Below, one piece after another: positions 10,572-23,613 of a stretch of 64,000 nt of DNA (position 1 is its first letter; each line of letters opens with the position of its first letter). Both the position numbers and the translations under genes were made by a program. Source of the stretch: Lyophyllum atratum (taxonomy: Eukaryota; Basidiomycota; Agaricomycetes; Agaricales; Lyophyllaceae); assembly GCA_014905825.1 (NCBI GenBank), contig JACGCN010000014.1, positions 930,001 through 994,000 on the forward strand. Direction: 5' to 3'. The notes below the pieces were generated by a model. That model saw only the letters and a program-made list of their open reading frames with translations, had not been told where the DNA came from and made no database searches.

Positions 10572-13500
10572 ATCAAAGGGGAGGAGTTGATTCAGAGTCT
10601 CAAAGACCTTGTGATTTGCGAAAAGAGCATGTAATTACCCCAGTATAGTGGGAAAATACTGGTTGTTTGCTGTCACGACCCACGGGTGTGGAAGATACAC
10701 CCACTGCTAAACGCCTTCTAACACCATTGCGATCCTTGTAACCTAACATTGAGGAGCAGTATCCCCGACGGTAATGAATGTCACTTACTAGTCAACGGCT
10801 TACACGTCTAGAGATACGCACTCAAACGCCCGAAGATGCCTAGAATCTGGCTAGACAATTCTGATGTCGCAACGGTGTAGAAAGAGCGATTTGACCCAGA
10901 GTCCGGTTTCATAAACCCCTACGGGAAGAGAAAAAAGGGTGTATCTGCGACACGGGGAATGGAACTGGGATGCTTGCCGAAATCAAGTCGGTATTCATGA
11001 GGAGTTTTTGCACGTTGAAGAGATTTCTGAACAGAGAGACGATATTTAGCTCCATGGTGGAAGCGATTGTGTTGCACTACGACCACTGTAGCCCTTTCTT
11101 CGCGAGATTTACAATGAGAACCCCCAGCGGATGGGGGCTATGCAAGGTTTGCATTAGTTATTTTAGAATGGCGACGATCCGCACTTGAGGGTACGAATGG
11201 CCGTCGCCCGTGGCGGGATCTGGCAGTTTACACGGTTGGCCAATGGAACCACATGGAAGGCCGGTATCTATAAAATCAGATATGGAAGCTAGATGTGCCG
11301 TGAGTAGAGTATTGGGAGGATAAGGAAAACCGGAGATTTGGTGAGCCGGCAATGAAAAAAGAATATCGTTAAACGTCGTCTTAGAGGCACACGGAGCCCT
11401 CAGGAACAGCATCAGATCGAAGTTTAAACATAGATGCATGACTTGGATCCATAACTTAAGTGACAGTGATGCAGACTACATAGAACGAAACTGAAATAAG
11501 TGACAGTTGGAATGGTCAAAATGACTCACGGCCTGATACGGAATGCAGATGTTGGGCCAAATAAAGTCCTACTGCCTCGAATGTTCCTTTGATATTTGGG
11601 GTGTCAATGAGGTCCTCGTAGTGTTGCTATCCCTGTGGTTCCGGACGCAGAGCATTGGGAAATATGGTGCAGAGATACGTATGACTTTGTAACGGAAAAG
11701 GTCGACGGCGTAAGTAAGCGAAGAAGGAGCCAAATTACATGCAGCGTGAAGAGCATGTATCATCTGGAGTCGGAGCTAAAAGGGCAGGATGATGATGAGA
11801 GGACGCAGTGAAGTTCTGAAGTAGCGATTCACGACGCTGTGTCCAAAGAACACGGATTCCCGCCTCGCGATGGAGGTGGCCATGACTGGACGGTCTTTGT
11901 TGTGATTCAAGCAAGCCGCAAACGGGATCGTCATCGACGCTACCGACCCCCACGTGGCAGCATTTCTCTTCTCGCCCTGTTTACCATCATGCCTCGTGAT
12001 CCTCATCCGTCAGCCACTCACTTTCACTTTAGGGCATGTGAAACGCCCTTGATTCGTACAATGTGAAATCCGGCGCGAGGTAACCTTCGAGCGGAATGAA
12101 GCTCTGCAAGAAAAACGAGCTCAAACATCCCATCTGGCGAGATGAAGGAGATAGCGCGGCCATTTTCTTGTCGCGCATGGGTGGAACTCGATACCGTCCC
12201 TTTCCATTACTTGGCTGCGCGACGCTGAGCGTTAGAGAGGCGATATCAGAGTGTGAAAGACAGAAGGGGAGGTGACTTACTGTGCAATGTGTTTTTTAAA
12301 AAAAGAATAAATCCATCGCTGTTTCTGACCCATAGCTCGCGCTTGCGTGAGGGGTAGTAGTTTATCTTGAACGCGACAAGGGCAGATACAACGTTCCGGG
12401 TCATATTTGGGGGTTTTGGTGTTGAAAGCGACGGGGGAAGAAATATGCCTGTATCAGTAGATCACTCGCTCGCTCCCGTCGACAGGACCTTGTGTTGCCC
12501 TCTATCCTCCGTCCATTACGATACCACAATATTCAACCATATCAGCGCACGTAAATACGCTTCCAGCTCTCTGACGCCTGTCCGATGTGAGTCATTCAGT
12601 GTCTGACAGATTAAGATAGAGCAAAGAGGACGGACATGTGCTGGACCTTAGTCTCAGTCCGCTGAATGTAGCTAGCATCCATAAATTCGTTTGTCAGCTC
12701 GTGTATGGGGACAACGTCGTGTTAAGTGCTCTCGTCGGGGGGCTCGAAGGTTGCACGAATACTTGCTTCAGAGCTGGTATGGTCTAAATGAGAGTGATGG
12801 CCTCGGCCGCGCTCGAGCGGAAACACTGGTTCAAAACTTAGGTCTGATACAAAGCATGGTTGGTGCTGCTTGACGTACGAAAAAAGACTTCCTGTTGGAC
12901 GTGCATAGAGTTGCTCTCCGGCCTTGAGAAACCTGGAATGATGATTGTCTGAACCGGCTTCACTGTAGAGGAGGGGAAGAGGAATCGAAGGGAGAGATCC
13001 TCTATTCCGCGCCATCTTTAAGTAGTATAAGATACGATATAGAGTTACTTGTTGCCACGCACCCTGAGAGTCGAGAAATCCGCTTTAGACACCCCGATAT
13101 TTTTCGCTCTATACGACCTTTGGACTGCGCCTTGGCCCTTCATAGCGTAGAGTACCCTACCATTGCGCAGCTCTTCATGGCGGCATCGATCCTCACCAGG
13201 GCCTGAACGGAGTGTATGACACGAATTTGAGCTATCCGTCCGACAACGGATTCAAGGAGCACAGACAGATCTCCGTGAGAAGTTGCCGATCCGATGACAC
13301 AGGCACGCGTACGACGCGTCGCTCCACAGCCTCAACTCTCCTCCACAGTCTATTAGCCGACCTCATTTCATATTCTTGATACACCGAGAGTCCCGATTCG
13401 ACTTTCGCTTGGCAGTGTAAGTTGAAGTCGAACCTGATACTCAATCTAGCCCTGAATCTGCCACGAACAACATCCTGTCTACTTGCTGTCTACAATTTGT

Positions 13501-13747
13501 TGGACTTCATGGCATCAAGAATTCCAGATTCTCGCCGAGCAGGCCGTAAATTTTGGAGATTGCACCGCTCAAATATTCCAGCGCCCGCCCATGACATATT
13601 GCATCTTGATCAACGTCTCCATCGTTTCAGCCCGCCGTCGGCATGTCATAGCCTCGTCGCGACCCGACCTAATAAAGGACCAAAGCATGCCTGCCAGCAT
13701 CTATTATTCTTCCTTCCTTCTTTCCTTCCAAGTCTCGTTGGCTTACT
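10572..13747. other. Long intergenic region, no supported gene
   Basis: Several frames of 60-110 codons occur on both strands (for example 11776-12006 minus, 12722-13015 minus, 13422-13751 plus), but none has a domain, a paralogue in the window or a consistent splice structure. The last few hundred bases before 13748 must include the promoter and 5' UTR of the aspartic protease gene. Confidence 0.35.
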
Positions 13748-15813
13748 ATGAGGCTTCTTCATTGTTTTTCGTTCGGCCTGGCCCTTTCTAGCCAGGCCTC
13801 TCTTGTCGCATCAACTAAGATTCCTTTCACCAAACGGGACGCGCGCCCGAAAACGCTCATTGGAGTATCCACTCATTCGAAAATCAACCCATTAGCTGAT
13901 GCTACGGACGATAACGATGCCCTTGGGAATGTTGGAAATATACGGGTGCGTACTCTTCTTTCAAATCTCGAAATATTTGACCAACTCCTCGACAGTACAC
14001 TACCAACATCACCATCAATGGGAAGGGTGAGAGAATAGACGAGTTGTCACTGGGCTGTACTGATTCGTTCACATCAACTAGAGGTTCATGTTGCCCTCGA
14101 TACGGGAAGTACTGACCTATGGTATGTCAGAATTATCTTGTTTGAGTCTCTGAAAGTCACTCAATTGCTACCTCGAATACAGGGTCATCCCTCCTGGTGG
14201 CATCGGGCAGTTCAACGATACCGGCATTCCATTGTCGCTGCTGTACGGTGACGGCACTTATGGCGTGAAAGGGACGATTGGCGTCGCTCCCTTTGAATTC
14301 GGACCATACAACATCGAGAGACAAGGTACGCAACTTGCAGTTACGAGTTTTTCTTTACTCTGACGTCTGCATTCCGATTCTTTCAGCATTCTTGAATGCC
14401 AATGAGGCATGTCTCCGTCACAACGTCATTATTCTGCCGCTCATACCCTTCTAGTCTACAATAGGCGCAATGACCCAGATCGGCATTTACGGACTCTTTG
14501 GACTCGGGTTCGATCATCCCGAGGCCTCCCCCGTCAACTCCGCTATCGAGAGGAAGTACGGCCCATCTGCAACATGGGGCGCTTCCGTCCTCCAGAACAT
14601 CTTCAATCAGAACGCCAGCAAACCCAATTTCATCGCCGTCGACCTTGCCCGTACGGAGGATCTCGAGAGTACCGCCGGTGGTTCGTTCAACGTCGGCGAG
14701 TATGACGAGGAGTACGCCGCCGTTGCAGCTGCACCGCAGCTCCTGCAGTTCCCAAAAAACGCTACGAGGTGGACGACGTTGCTCGAAGGCATCAAGGTGA
14801 ATGGGGTGCCTATTAAGATCGCATCTACGATCAAGGGCGTTCCTAAGGGCAAGGCCCTCACGCTCGTCGATACGGGTAACCCCTCGGGCAGCTTCTCCGG
14901 TGCGATCATGGAAGGCATATTCTCGAAGATCGAGGGCGCGGTGCGGGACTCCTCGGAGCGTGTTTGGATTGTGCCTTGTACCGTGACGCCTACTGTTGAG
15001 CTGGTTCTGGGGTGCGTCCACTCATGTTATCTTGACCTTCAGAGCCTTAGACTGACCTTACGTTTGTTACAGAGGTCAGTCGTTCCCAATGCACCCGCTC
15101 GACCTGACGGAGGTGTCGTCTGTGCCGATCGAGGGTGTGAATCACACTGTGTGCACGAATTCATTCCTCATCGACAATAATCCCGGCCAGGACGAGTTCG
15201 AACTTGTGCTCGGAGATACGTTCCTCCGCAATGTGTACGCTGTGTATGTCCCCCCTTCCTTCTACCTCTCTTCCGCCCTTTAACAGGCTCCCGTTACAGA
15301 TATGACTTTGGCGACCCCAGTGGGATGGCGAATGGTACCGCCAATGTCCCGTACATGCAATTCCTCACCCAGGTCGACTCGGCCAAAGCTGCGAAGGAGC
15401 ACGTCGCCCTCCGCACCAAGGCCATAGCTGAAAATGGCCCCGAGCTCCCGCCCAAGGAGATCCTCGCCCTGCTAGACAATGGCGCCTCCACGACCAGCGG
15501 CGCCCCGAAGCCGACGGGATCAGTCAAGGCGGGCGTCAACCTCGCCCCTAATGACGGCAGCAATTCGGATATCGCACGGTATGCGCCTGCGGTGATTGGA
15601 CTGCTGGCGGCGAATTTGTTGATCGGGGTGGTGCTACTGGTTCTTGGGGTGGTGGGGTGTGTGAGGAGGGGGACGCCGAGGGAGGGGAGGGCGAGGGAGA
15701 TGAAGGCGCCGCATTATGTGCCGGTTAAGTTTAGGGATGAGGATAGCGGAGTGGCGGGGTATCGGGATGGTGAGGGGACGTATGATACGCCGGATTCGAA
15801 ACATCATAGCTGA
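13748..15813 (+). CDS. Membrane-anchored A1-family aspartic protease, copy 1
   Basis: ATG at 13748 opens a signal peptide (MRLLHCFSFGLALSSQASLVA). Short exons give NVGNIR, YTTNITINGK, then EVHVALDTGSTDLW, the first catalytic DTG. Next come a flap-like region (LLYGDGTYGVKGTIGV) and a large exon with GLFGLGFDHPEAS and the second catalytic site LVDTGNPSG near 14868. The end has FELVLGDTFLRNVYAV and, after a linker, a transmembrane helix (IGLLAANLLIGVVLLVLGVV) with a short Arg-rich cytoplasmic tail. The product is probably a pepsin-like protease tethered at the plasma membrane or in the secretory system. The second site reads DTGN where DTGS/T is usual. One intron (14407-14454) appears to use a GC donor (GAG|GCATGT), where copy 2 has GT. 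Confidence 0.85.
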
Positions 15814-16389
15814 GTGGGTGGGATCCGGCTGGGACATTTGTTTTACTCTATTGTACTCGATGGACATTGACCGTAATGTAATCTTTTTAGAAGATATTCA
15901 AAAGCAAGTCCTTCTACTTCTATGAGTATCTTTGTTGCTTTTGAGCCGCCAAGTTGTCCTCTTTCCCATTTATATTAGCCTTGTTGCGTTCAGTAGCAAC
16001 CGAAAGGTAAAGCGTTGAATGTCTTCTCGTTCTTGGTGGTTCTTGATCTGTAACTTAAGCACGGTGGCAATTATGATCCAAGTTCGCGACCTCACAAAAT
16101 ATTTTATTTCACTCCTGATTGGTCCCTTGAAGCCTCCATTGCCAACGTTATCATAGACGATACATGGTTTCAGGCTCGCGCAAGCGGACCAGAAAACCCA
16201 GAATCTGGGTTTCCTAACAGCACCAGGATAGCAAGTGTAACACGATGGCAAAGATCCCAGATTAATAAGATAACACGATCATAAGTCGTAGCAGGATAAG
16301 TAGAGCAAGAGTAATATGGAAGCAAGAGAAACATGAGAGCGAGGTATCTGGCTGAATTGCACGGTATGGGTTTCCGACTCTCCCTTGCG

Positions 16390-18145
16390 TCAGTACGCAT
16401 AGTAGCCATCCACATCCATTTCTGTGCCCTCGGAATCCTTATCGTCACCTTCCAGTGCGTTCAAGTTGCAGACGCGTCTGAGGTTTCTTCCAAGCCAGCG
16501 CTCGTGACCCTTGAGCCCTGTCCATTCCATCTCATCTTCACCCAATTCGAATTTATCTTCCTTTCCGTTATCGCGTGCTGTGACGAACCTAACGCCAACA
16601 CTGGCGAGCAAAAGTTCCATCATATTAATTGCCGAAATCCTAGCGTTCAAAGGCAGAATGGGTTCAGAGTCAGATTCTGCCCTCGGCTCCGTTGCAGAAT
16701 TGACTTCGCGTACGCCAATGCTCGGCTGACCAAAAAGAAGCCCATGTAGTGAAGCGACCTCGGCTGAACTCACGCTGAAATTTCCTTGAGTAATGACACG
16801 CCCACGAGTGCCAGACGCAATATCTGCGAGACTCATCTGCAACATGGGTATGAACCCATTAGGCTTGAGGGCTTCCTCATGGATGCTTTGATCTAGATCC
16901 TTTGAGACCTCCCGGTGCTCACGATAGTAGACGTCGCAGCAGAATTCGACTGACGGGTCCTGCTCGGAGAGATCGTACTGGTGATAATATTCAAGGTATA
17001 TGTCCACAGCTGACGGACAAGTGGGCGAGTATATCCTGGTCAAGACCTCCGCATCTACGTCCTGCGGAAACCATTGAGAGTTAGAATACGTTCAGGTTGA
17101 TCAAGGTACGGCTCACAGTGTAACTTTCGTCGTGGTAAACTTCGAGAGAAAGAGGTATAATGCAATCGTGCATCACGTCCTCCATTTTTCCCAAATCAGT
17201 ATTAGAGAGGACGTCGCGAAAGAAATCTTTGACCGTCTCGTACTGCAAGCTACCAAATTCGCAGTCAGAGTATGTTGAAAGCGTCTCCTTCAATCGTGCG
17301 CTGTCAGCCTTCCGCTGTTTCAAGTAGGTGCCCCAGTGCGGTGAGGACTCGGGATTGATGAGATGAAATTCAGCCGCTGCTACGTCGCGTGGATTAGATG
17401 ATTTAGTCTGCTCAGGAGTCAATTTGGTCCAAGGATATTCCAGGTGTGATGTGTTGTATTCCTGCAAATCCCAAGGCGTTAGGAGCGTTAGGACTGTATC
17501 CCACCCAGTTGTTAGTTGCTTGTCATTGCTGATAGTCATAAATCACCCTACTTACCCACTTGGTCCTCTGTCTTGAAGGTTGCTGAAAAGCTCACCAGCT
17601 CGTTGGGGTTGTTGAATACATGGGTGTCGCTAGTACTAGCCAATGCCTATTGGGCTCCGAATTTTAGGAACCGAAGACCCGTGATTTCTGGAGAAGTCTA
17701 CTCACCCAGCGGTAATTCACTACCCGAATCTTGTCTTCAACCCGCTGTCCGATCCACAACTGCGAAGGAATTGTAAAGACTTGAGCTTGTGTAAACCGAC
17801 TATGAAACATACGACGATGTCCGTGGCTGACCAGTCAACTTCAATATAATCATCTCCCGTCGGGTTGGAGGCTCGCAGAACACTTTTCGTATCCTGATTG
17901 AAGCCAATGACGCGCAACCGAGCCGTAGTGTCGTGGTTAACAGAGGTCTTGTACGCTTCAGAGGGTTGAGTGACATTTCGGTATTCCGCCCATTCCTTCT
18001 CCGTCATACGAACTTCCGAGAGATGACGTCTTGACCCGGGAGGACAGTTACCATAGAAGGAAAACATACTTGGAAGATCGGGATACATGTCGATGCGACT
18101 TCGAGTGGGGACTTGCGGTGGCAGGTCTGTGGTGGCACGGGCCAT
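16390..18145 (-). CDS. Unnamed duplicated gene ('family X'), copy 1
   Basis: Multi-exon minus-strand gene; the start is taken as ATG 18145 (MARATTDLPP), with an alternative at 18088 (MYPDLP) and a possible upstream ATG at 18232. Landmarks in order: RMTEKEWAEYRNVTQPSEAY, LRASNPTGDDYIEVDWSATD, LWIGQRVEDKIRV, TFKTEDQV, then NPRDVAAAEFHLINPE..HWGTYL, MEDVMHDCIIPLS, then LTRIYSPTCPSAVDIYLEYY, VYYREHREVSKDLD, SAINMMELLLASVGV and EWTGLKGHERWLGRNLRRVC, with an acidic end. Exons join in phase and the whole is conserved with copy 2 at 42240-43880, so it is a genuine gene family. I recognise no domain. No signal peptide or transmembrane segment is evident. Confidence 0.6.
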
Positions 18146-18220
18146 GGAATGGGATGTGGTTATATATACTTCTGTAGTGGCACTGGTCACGGGACGTGAT
18201 GTGGCCAAAACTGGGCGGGA

Positions 18221-18661
18221 CACTGCGGGCATGGGCTTATATAGTCTCCGATTTTAGTTAGAATATATTTTGATGATATTTAAGATAAGTTCACCCATTA
18301 ATTTGCAGGGAAAATATGGAATATATTTGCGATATCTTCAGACACATGTCCAAGGTAGAATCGACGTCTTTATCAGGAATATATTTATGATATCATCAGC
18401 TTTTACCCCTTAGTAAAATTCTGATTAAATTCCTAATTTTATTCCATTAAAGCGACAGATGATACATTGGACGCATTGTGATCGAAAGATCAAAGGATCT
18501 ATCTCTGATATTAGCGATCTTGAAGCATCGGATGTATGGTGATCTTATTCAAAATACAATCCAACGTGTCGTGAACGTTGAGCAGGGTCGGGTCTATTTT
18601 TGGTAATTGACAGTCGAGCATTGTGGCCGGGGTCCCTCGCACCCCGTGTAATATCTCTGAC
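18221..18661 (+). repeat. 441-bp inverted repeat, left copy
   Basis: This block (cactgcgggcatgggcttat ... gtaatatctctgac) recurs in inverted orientation at 40531-40971 with the same length and only about ten differences. It is AT-rich, with three related internal motifs around aatatattt..gatat. It abuts the 5' end of family X copy 1. There is no obvious coding potential or target-site duplication at its ends, so its nature (non-autonomous element or duplication relic) is open. Confidence 0.8.
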
Positions 18662-18849
18662 GTGCGAGTATGGGCCATTGCGAGCATGGCGTGACCGAGA
18701 TCTAGATCTGGGGGCTTCAAGCTTCAAGCCCAGTGAAAAGTCGGTCGGGCGGAATTGAGCCTATTCAAGCCAAACAGTAGTCAATCGAGCCAAATCTACC
18801 CCAAAACAATCATTTGTTGTAACTCATCCAATGGTTTGTGGTTAATTTC

Positions 18850-19169
18850 TGTTGTAATATAGACTCAGTCGTGTATAGGGAATCGACTGTATTCGATAGT
18901 ACCTGTTGTAATATAGACTAAGAGTAACGTTAATGAGAAGTAAATGGGATGGTATAAGTAAGACGGCATACCTCAGTCGTGTATAGGGAATCGACTGAGG
19001 CATGCCTGTGTCCGTCCGTCCACCATACCCTCCCGCTCGCGTGGTACTGTACAGTACCATTTTGCTTCCGTCTCTCCCTCTGCTGCTCCGCCGCATCCGT
19101 CTGGGCGAGTCATGTGACCCAGATGCGTCGGTGACCCAGACGCGCCAATACGCGAGTCACACTCCAACA
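18850..19169 (-). repeat. 3' LTR of the Copia element
   Basis: 320 bp, TGTTG...CAACA, containing two copies of a cagtcgtgtatagggaatcg motif. It differs from the 5' LTR by one base. Confidence 0.96.
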
Positions 19170-19192
19170 TTCCCCCTGACTCGCGTATCACA

Positions 19193-22100
19193 CTATTCCT
19201 CACATAGGCGAAGCGCAAGACAAAACTTGTGGTGCGCCGGACGTGGTAAGGGTTTGGTGAAGAGGTCCGCGATGTTCTCGAGGGTAGGAACGTAGTTGAC
19301 ATGGAGATCGCCGGTCTCGACACATTCTCGGAGGTAGTGATGGCGGATATCGATATGTTTCACTCGCGCATTATTCTTGGTGTTCTCAGTGAGCGATATA
19401 GCACCTGAGTTGTCGGCGTTAAGCTGGGCTGGTCGCGGTTGAGGGAAATCGATATCTGCAAGAGAAGAGTACATCCACTGTAATTGTTGGACCGCGCGTG
19501 ACATCGCCATATATTCGGCTTCGGTGGTGGACGTCGCGACCGTTGGCTGGTATTTGGAACCCCAGGCCGTTGGGCCACCGGCTTGTATAAAGACGTGTCC
19601 TGAGAGGGAACGGCGCGTATCTGTGCAGGCTGCATAGTCGGAGTCGACGTAACCGTAGGGGGTGAACGATGTGTGTCCTTCGCCACCGTAGCGTAGTTTA
19701 TAATGTAGGGTCCCTTTGACGTATTGCAGGACATGCATCAGAGCTTGCCAGTGGGGTTTCCCGGGGTTCGTGGAGAAATGGCTAAGGGACGCGACTGCAT
19801 AGGAGAGATCTGGGCGCGTGGCGATTTGGGCATACATGATGGAGCCGAGGACCTCACGGTATGGCTTATCCTGCATGAAGTGCCGGTCCTCCGGTGTGTT
19901 GGGCGACTGCGTCTTGTTGAGTATGACGCCTGGTGGGAGTGGTGTGTATTTCGGTGCGCAATCCCACATGCATGATGCTGTAGCGTTCCAGTACGCGTTT
20001 GAGATATTCGTACTGGGACATCGTTAGGATACCACGGTCCCTGTCGCGTTCAACATGTATCCCCAGGATGAGTTTCACGGCTCCAAGGTCCTTCAGGTCG
20101 TACTTCTCCCCGAGTTCCTTGATCGCGAGCGCTGAGCCGTCTGTAGTCGTGGACATGCCATTGACGTCGTCCGTGTATAGGCTGAGTATTGTCCTTTCCT
20201 CCCCAACCTTTTTCCACCGCACTGACTGATCTGCCCGTGACCTCGTATAGCCCACCCTCTTCATCTCCACATCTAAAGCCTTCCACCAGTTGTACGCCCC
20301 GTCCATTGTCCCATAGATAGCCTTATCCACCAACGCCACCAATTCTTTTTCATCATCCACCTGTTCACCATCTCTAACCTTCTTCCCTGCCGCCGGTAGC
20401 ATCTCGTAAACGTCACTGGGTTTCAGGGCGTATCCCTCGGGCTGTTCCATGAGTATCGGGACTTGGTTCTTAGCGTTCAGGTACGCGCTCGTATAATCCA
20501 CTTGCCATATCTCCATGTCAAGGATCGTGCCGACGGCGAGATTAATCCGGAGGGACTCGTAGCGTACCACGGATGCATAGCTCTCGAAGAAAGCGAGGAA
20601 TTTGCGTGAACCCTTTAGCCACTAGACGTGCCTTCCGTCCAATGATCTTCCCGTTCTCGTCGTATTTGTTGGCGAATACCCATCGGTTTTTCATCGTCCT
20701 CGCGCCCTTAGGTCTCTCCACTAGCGTCCACACTTCTCTCTCATGCATCCGCTCGATCTCCTTGTCCATCGTGTCTTTCCACATCTCAGGTCGCGTCATG
20801 GCTTCGGAATATGATTTGGGAACCCAGTGGTAGTCGGCGGCGGCATCCGTAGATCCAGGTGTCGTGAGTAATGCAGTATTGGTGGGAGTTGTGTTGTTGC
20901 GCGCCCAGTCAAGACCTTTATCTGCTCCTTCTTCGATGCGAGCCTCGGTTTCTGCAGCGCCTACAGCTGCTGCGGATGGGTTGCGAAGTCGTTCGGAACA
21001 TCGTGGAATGATGGGATCTGGGGCAGGAGGTAAAGGGGCAGGAGGATCAGGATCGGGTGCAGGTAAGGCAGGTTCAGCTACTGAATTGGGTTCGTCGTGT
21101 AAGAAGTCATTGAGAGTTTCCCCCTCAGTAGTTGGACCTGCGAGGGAGGTAGTTGTGCGGTGAGCGACGCCTTCCTCAAAGATGACGTCCCGGGATCTAA
21201 AAATATGCCCAGTTGATCGGTCCAGAAGTTTGTAATCGCCTCGACCAAAATAGCCGATCAGGGCACATTTGACCGATCTAGGGTCCAGTTTGCTTCCGCC
21301 CTTCTCCTTCGGGATCTTGGCGTATGCGGCACATCCAAACGGACGCAGGTGCGCGATATCTGGCTTCTTCCCTGTCCGCACTTCGTACATCGTCTTCCCA
21401 GGGTGCCTCGAGCTCGGGATGAAATCCATGACATAGACGGCCGTCGCCATCGCCTCCCCCCAGTACTTTGCCGCTAGTCCCGACTCAATCATCATACTGC
21501 GTCCACGATCGAGGATTGTGCGGTTGGCGCGTTCAACAACGCCATTTGCAGCGGAGGAGTAGGGGGCCGTGGTTTCATGAATGATGCCAAACTCCTGACA
21601 GTACGTCTTCCACAGGATGTTGACAAACTCGGGTCCCTCATCTGTGCGGATGTATAGGAGTTTCTGGCCGGTCTGTCGCTCAGACTTAACGTGGTATGCC
21701 TTCAAAACTTCAAAAGTCGTTGCCATTTCCTTATTTGACAGGAAGTAACCCTCGACACCGCCTCCTCCCTGATCCACTCCCAGCATCATGTACACCTTTC
21801 CCCCTGTCGTCTGCACCTGCGCCGGTCCCCACAAGTCGAAGCAGACACGTTCATTCAAGCGCGATTCTGGAACGACAATATCGTCAAACGGTCGGCGGGC
21901 ATGTTTCCCCAGGATACAGTCCTCGCACCTTCCACCCGTGCCTTTCTTCGTGACATCCAGTCCTAAGCACATCTCCTTCGACACCATCTCGCGTAAGGTG
22001 CTTTCGCCGACGTGGCTCAGTCGGCGGTGCCAGGTCTCAAGGTCGGTAGGGCGTGTCAGGGAGCGCGCCGACATGGCGACTGGGGGAGCGATGAAGTCAA

Positions 22101-23538
22101 TACGGTACATCGTCGAATTATGCGCGGTGCCCTGCATGAATGGCTTCCTATCGGGGGTGTAGAAAACGGCGCGTCCACCGCCGAACACGGTATAGCACCC
22201 TTTCTTGTCGAGGCATCCGATGGACACGAGATTGTGGGTTAGGTTCGGGGCGTGGAGGACATTGTCGAATGTGAGCTCTATTTTCCTCCCTTCATATTCC
22301 ACCACTTTTCGCACCCGGCCCATGCCCTGGATATGGAATTCCCCCCCATCAGCCGTCGTCCCAGCTTTATCCTCCACCGGAACCGGCCCATACGTCTCGA
22401 AATCCCCTCGATCAGCGAAGAAGTGCTTGCTTGCCGCGGAGTCGGCGTAACTGATAAGCGGTGTGTCGTCGCTTCTCGATCTAAGCGAAACGGAGAAGGC
22501 TAGGCGCTGATCATATCCCTCCATATTATCAGCGCTGACGATAGCAGAGTGGATGGAGGGTGGAACGGCTGGTGCTGTCTCGGTAGCGTTTGCCGTAGGG
22601 TTCGTGTTCTTGCTGTCAGGGAATTGACCCTCCATCCCACCGCCCTTCCGGAAACATTTCGGGCTGAGGTGACCCTGTCTGCCGCAGTTACTGCACTTCT
22701 GATCCGGGTTCCTGAGGGTGCGCTTCCCATCGCTCTGCGTGAGTAGCGCCTGGTTCGATTGGGCAGGGGTAACAGTGGCGGTGTTCCCATCAGAGAGCAT
22801 GGCGTGTGTGGTAAGGGCCATGATGACCGCGGTGGACTTCTCAGTGTTAAGTAGCGAGCTGACGACGACTCTCCACTCCATAGTTTTCGGCATGGATTTA
22901 AGGATAATGGTGCGGAACTTTTTGTCATCGATGTTAGCGCCCTGATCATTCGCTTTCTTCCAGGCGGTGCGGAGTGCCTCGAAGTGTTTGTCCATCGGTG
23001 TGCCGTCGACGTACTTGATGGCACTGAGCGCTTCCTCGGCATTGATCATGCCGAGGTCCGAGGTGGTGTCGTGTAGGGAGGTAAGTGATTTCCAGGTCTG
23101 CGCCGCTGTGCCGTCAGTCTCGACCCCTTGTCCTATAGGGTTGACGACATTCAGGGACACCATGGACTGGGTGTACGCGTCGCGCTGGTCCCATTCATCA
23201 GGCGTGGGTGACGTTGATCCCCAGAAGGTAGTGGGAGTTTCTTTGGCGTGCGGGGACGGTGAGGGTTTTTTGATGTCGCCTTTGAGGTAGCCTAGGAGGC
23301 TGCGGCCTTTGACTGCTGCGAGAATGGTCGTGCTAAATTGGGTCCAGTTTGCACCGTTAAATTTCTCCTCGGTCGGGAGGAGGAAGAGAGGAGGGTTCGA
23401 CGACATCGGCGGCTTTTCGGGGGTGTCGGTTTTGGTGTCAGATGGGGTGTCAGGTTTTTCGGTGGTGTCAGGTTCGGTTTCGGTGGTGTCAGGTTCGGGG
23501 GTTTCAGGTTCGGGTTCAGGTTCGGTGTCAGGGTGCAT
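19193..23538 (-). pseudogene. Copia gag-pol polyprotein gene with two frame breaks
   Basis: ATG at 23538. The N-terminus is a Pro/Glu/Thr/Asp-rich repeat tract, followed by Gag. A zinc knuckle CSNCGRQGHLSPKC lies near residue 280 (about 22658-22699). The protease motif is YADSAASKHF, with DSA where DSG is more usual. Pre-integrase (WHRRLSHVGE, CEDCILGKH) and integrase follow (FDLWGP, RTDEGPEFVN, SSAANGVVERANR). The reverse transcriptase begins at VWTLVERPKGARTMKNRWVF. The frame changes at about 20548-20570 after AKGFTQIP; in the next frame come VDYTSAYLNA, the catalytic LYTDDVNGMS and LGIHVER. It changes again at about 19965-19985 after ERYS. The last frame carries ATRPDLSYAV, YVDSDYAACTDTRRS, TSTTEAEYMA and a final LFTKPLP (RNase H), ending at 19193. 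Length and domain set are those of a complete Copia polyprotein. Confidence 0.93.
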
Positions 23539-23599
23539 TCAGATGCTCGGTGAGACGTTCCAAAATAAAAAAAAACAACTGAGTGAGTTCAAGCTGCAA

Positions 23600-23613
23600 C
23601 GGGGCCCATAACC
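23600..23613 (-). other. Presumptive primer-binding site of the Copia element
   Basis: Read on the minus strand, the base after the 5' LTR begins GGTTATGGGCCCCG. Its position directly downstream of the LTR is where reverse transcription is primed in LTR elements. The priming tRNA was not identified. Confidence 0.5.

Noticed and set aside
13422..13751. 109-codon plus-strand ORF
   Set aside because: It runs into the protease start in another frame and most likely represents the 5' flank or UTR.
20864..23611. Open plus-strand frames across the Copia element
   Set aside because: They are antisense to gag-pol and composed of complements of its low-complexity tracts.
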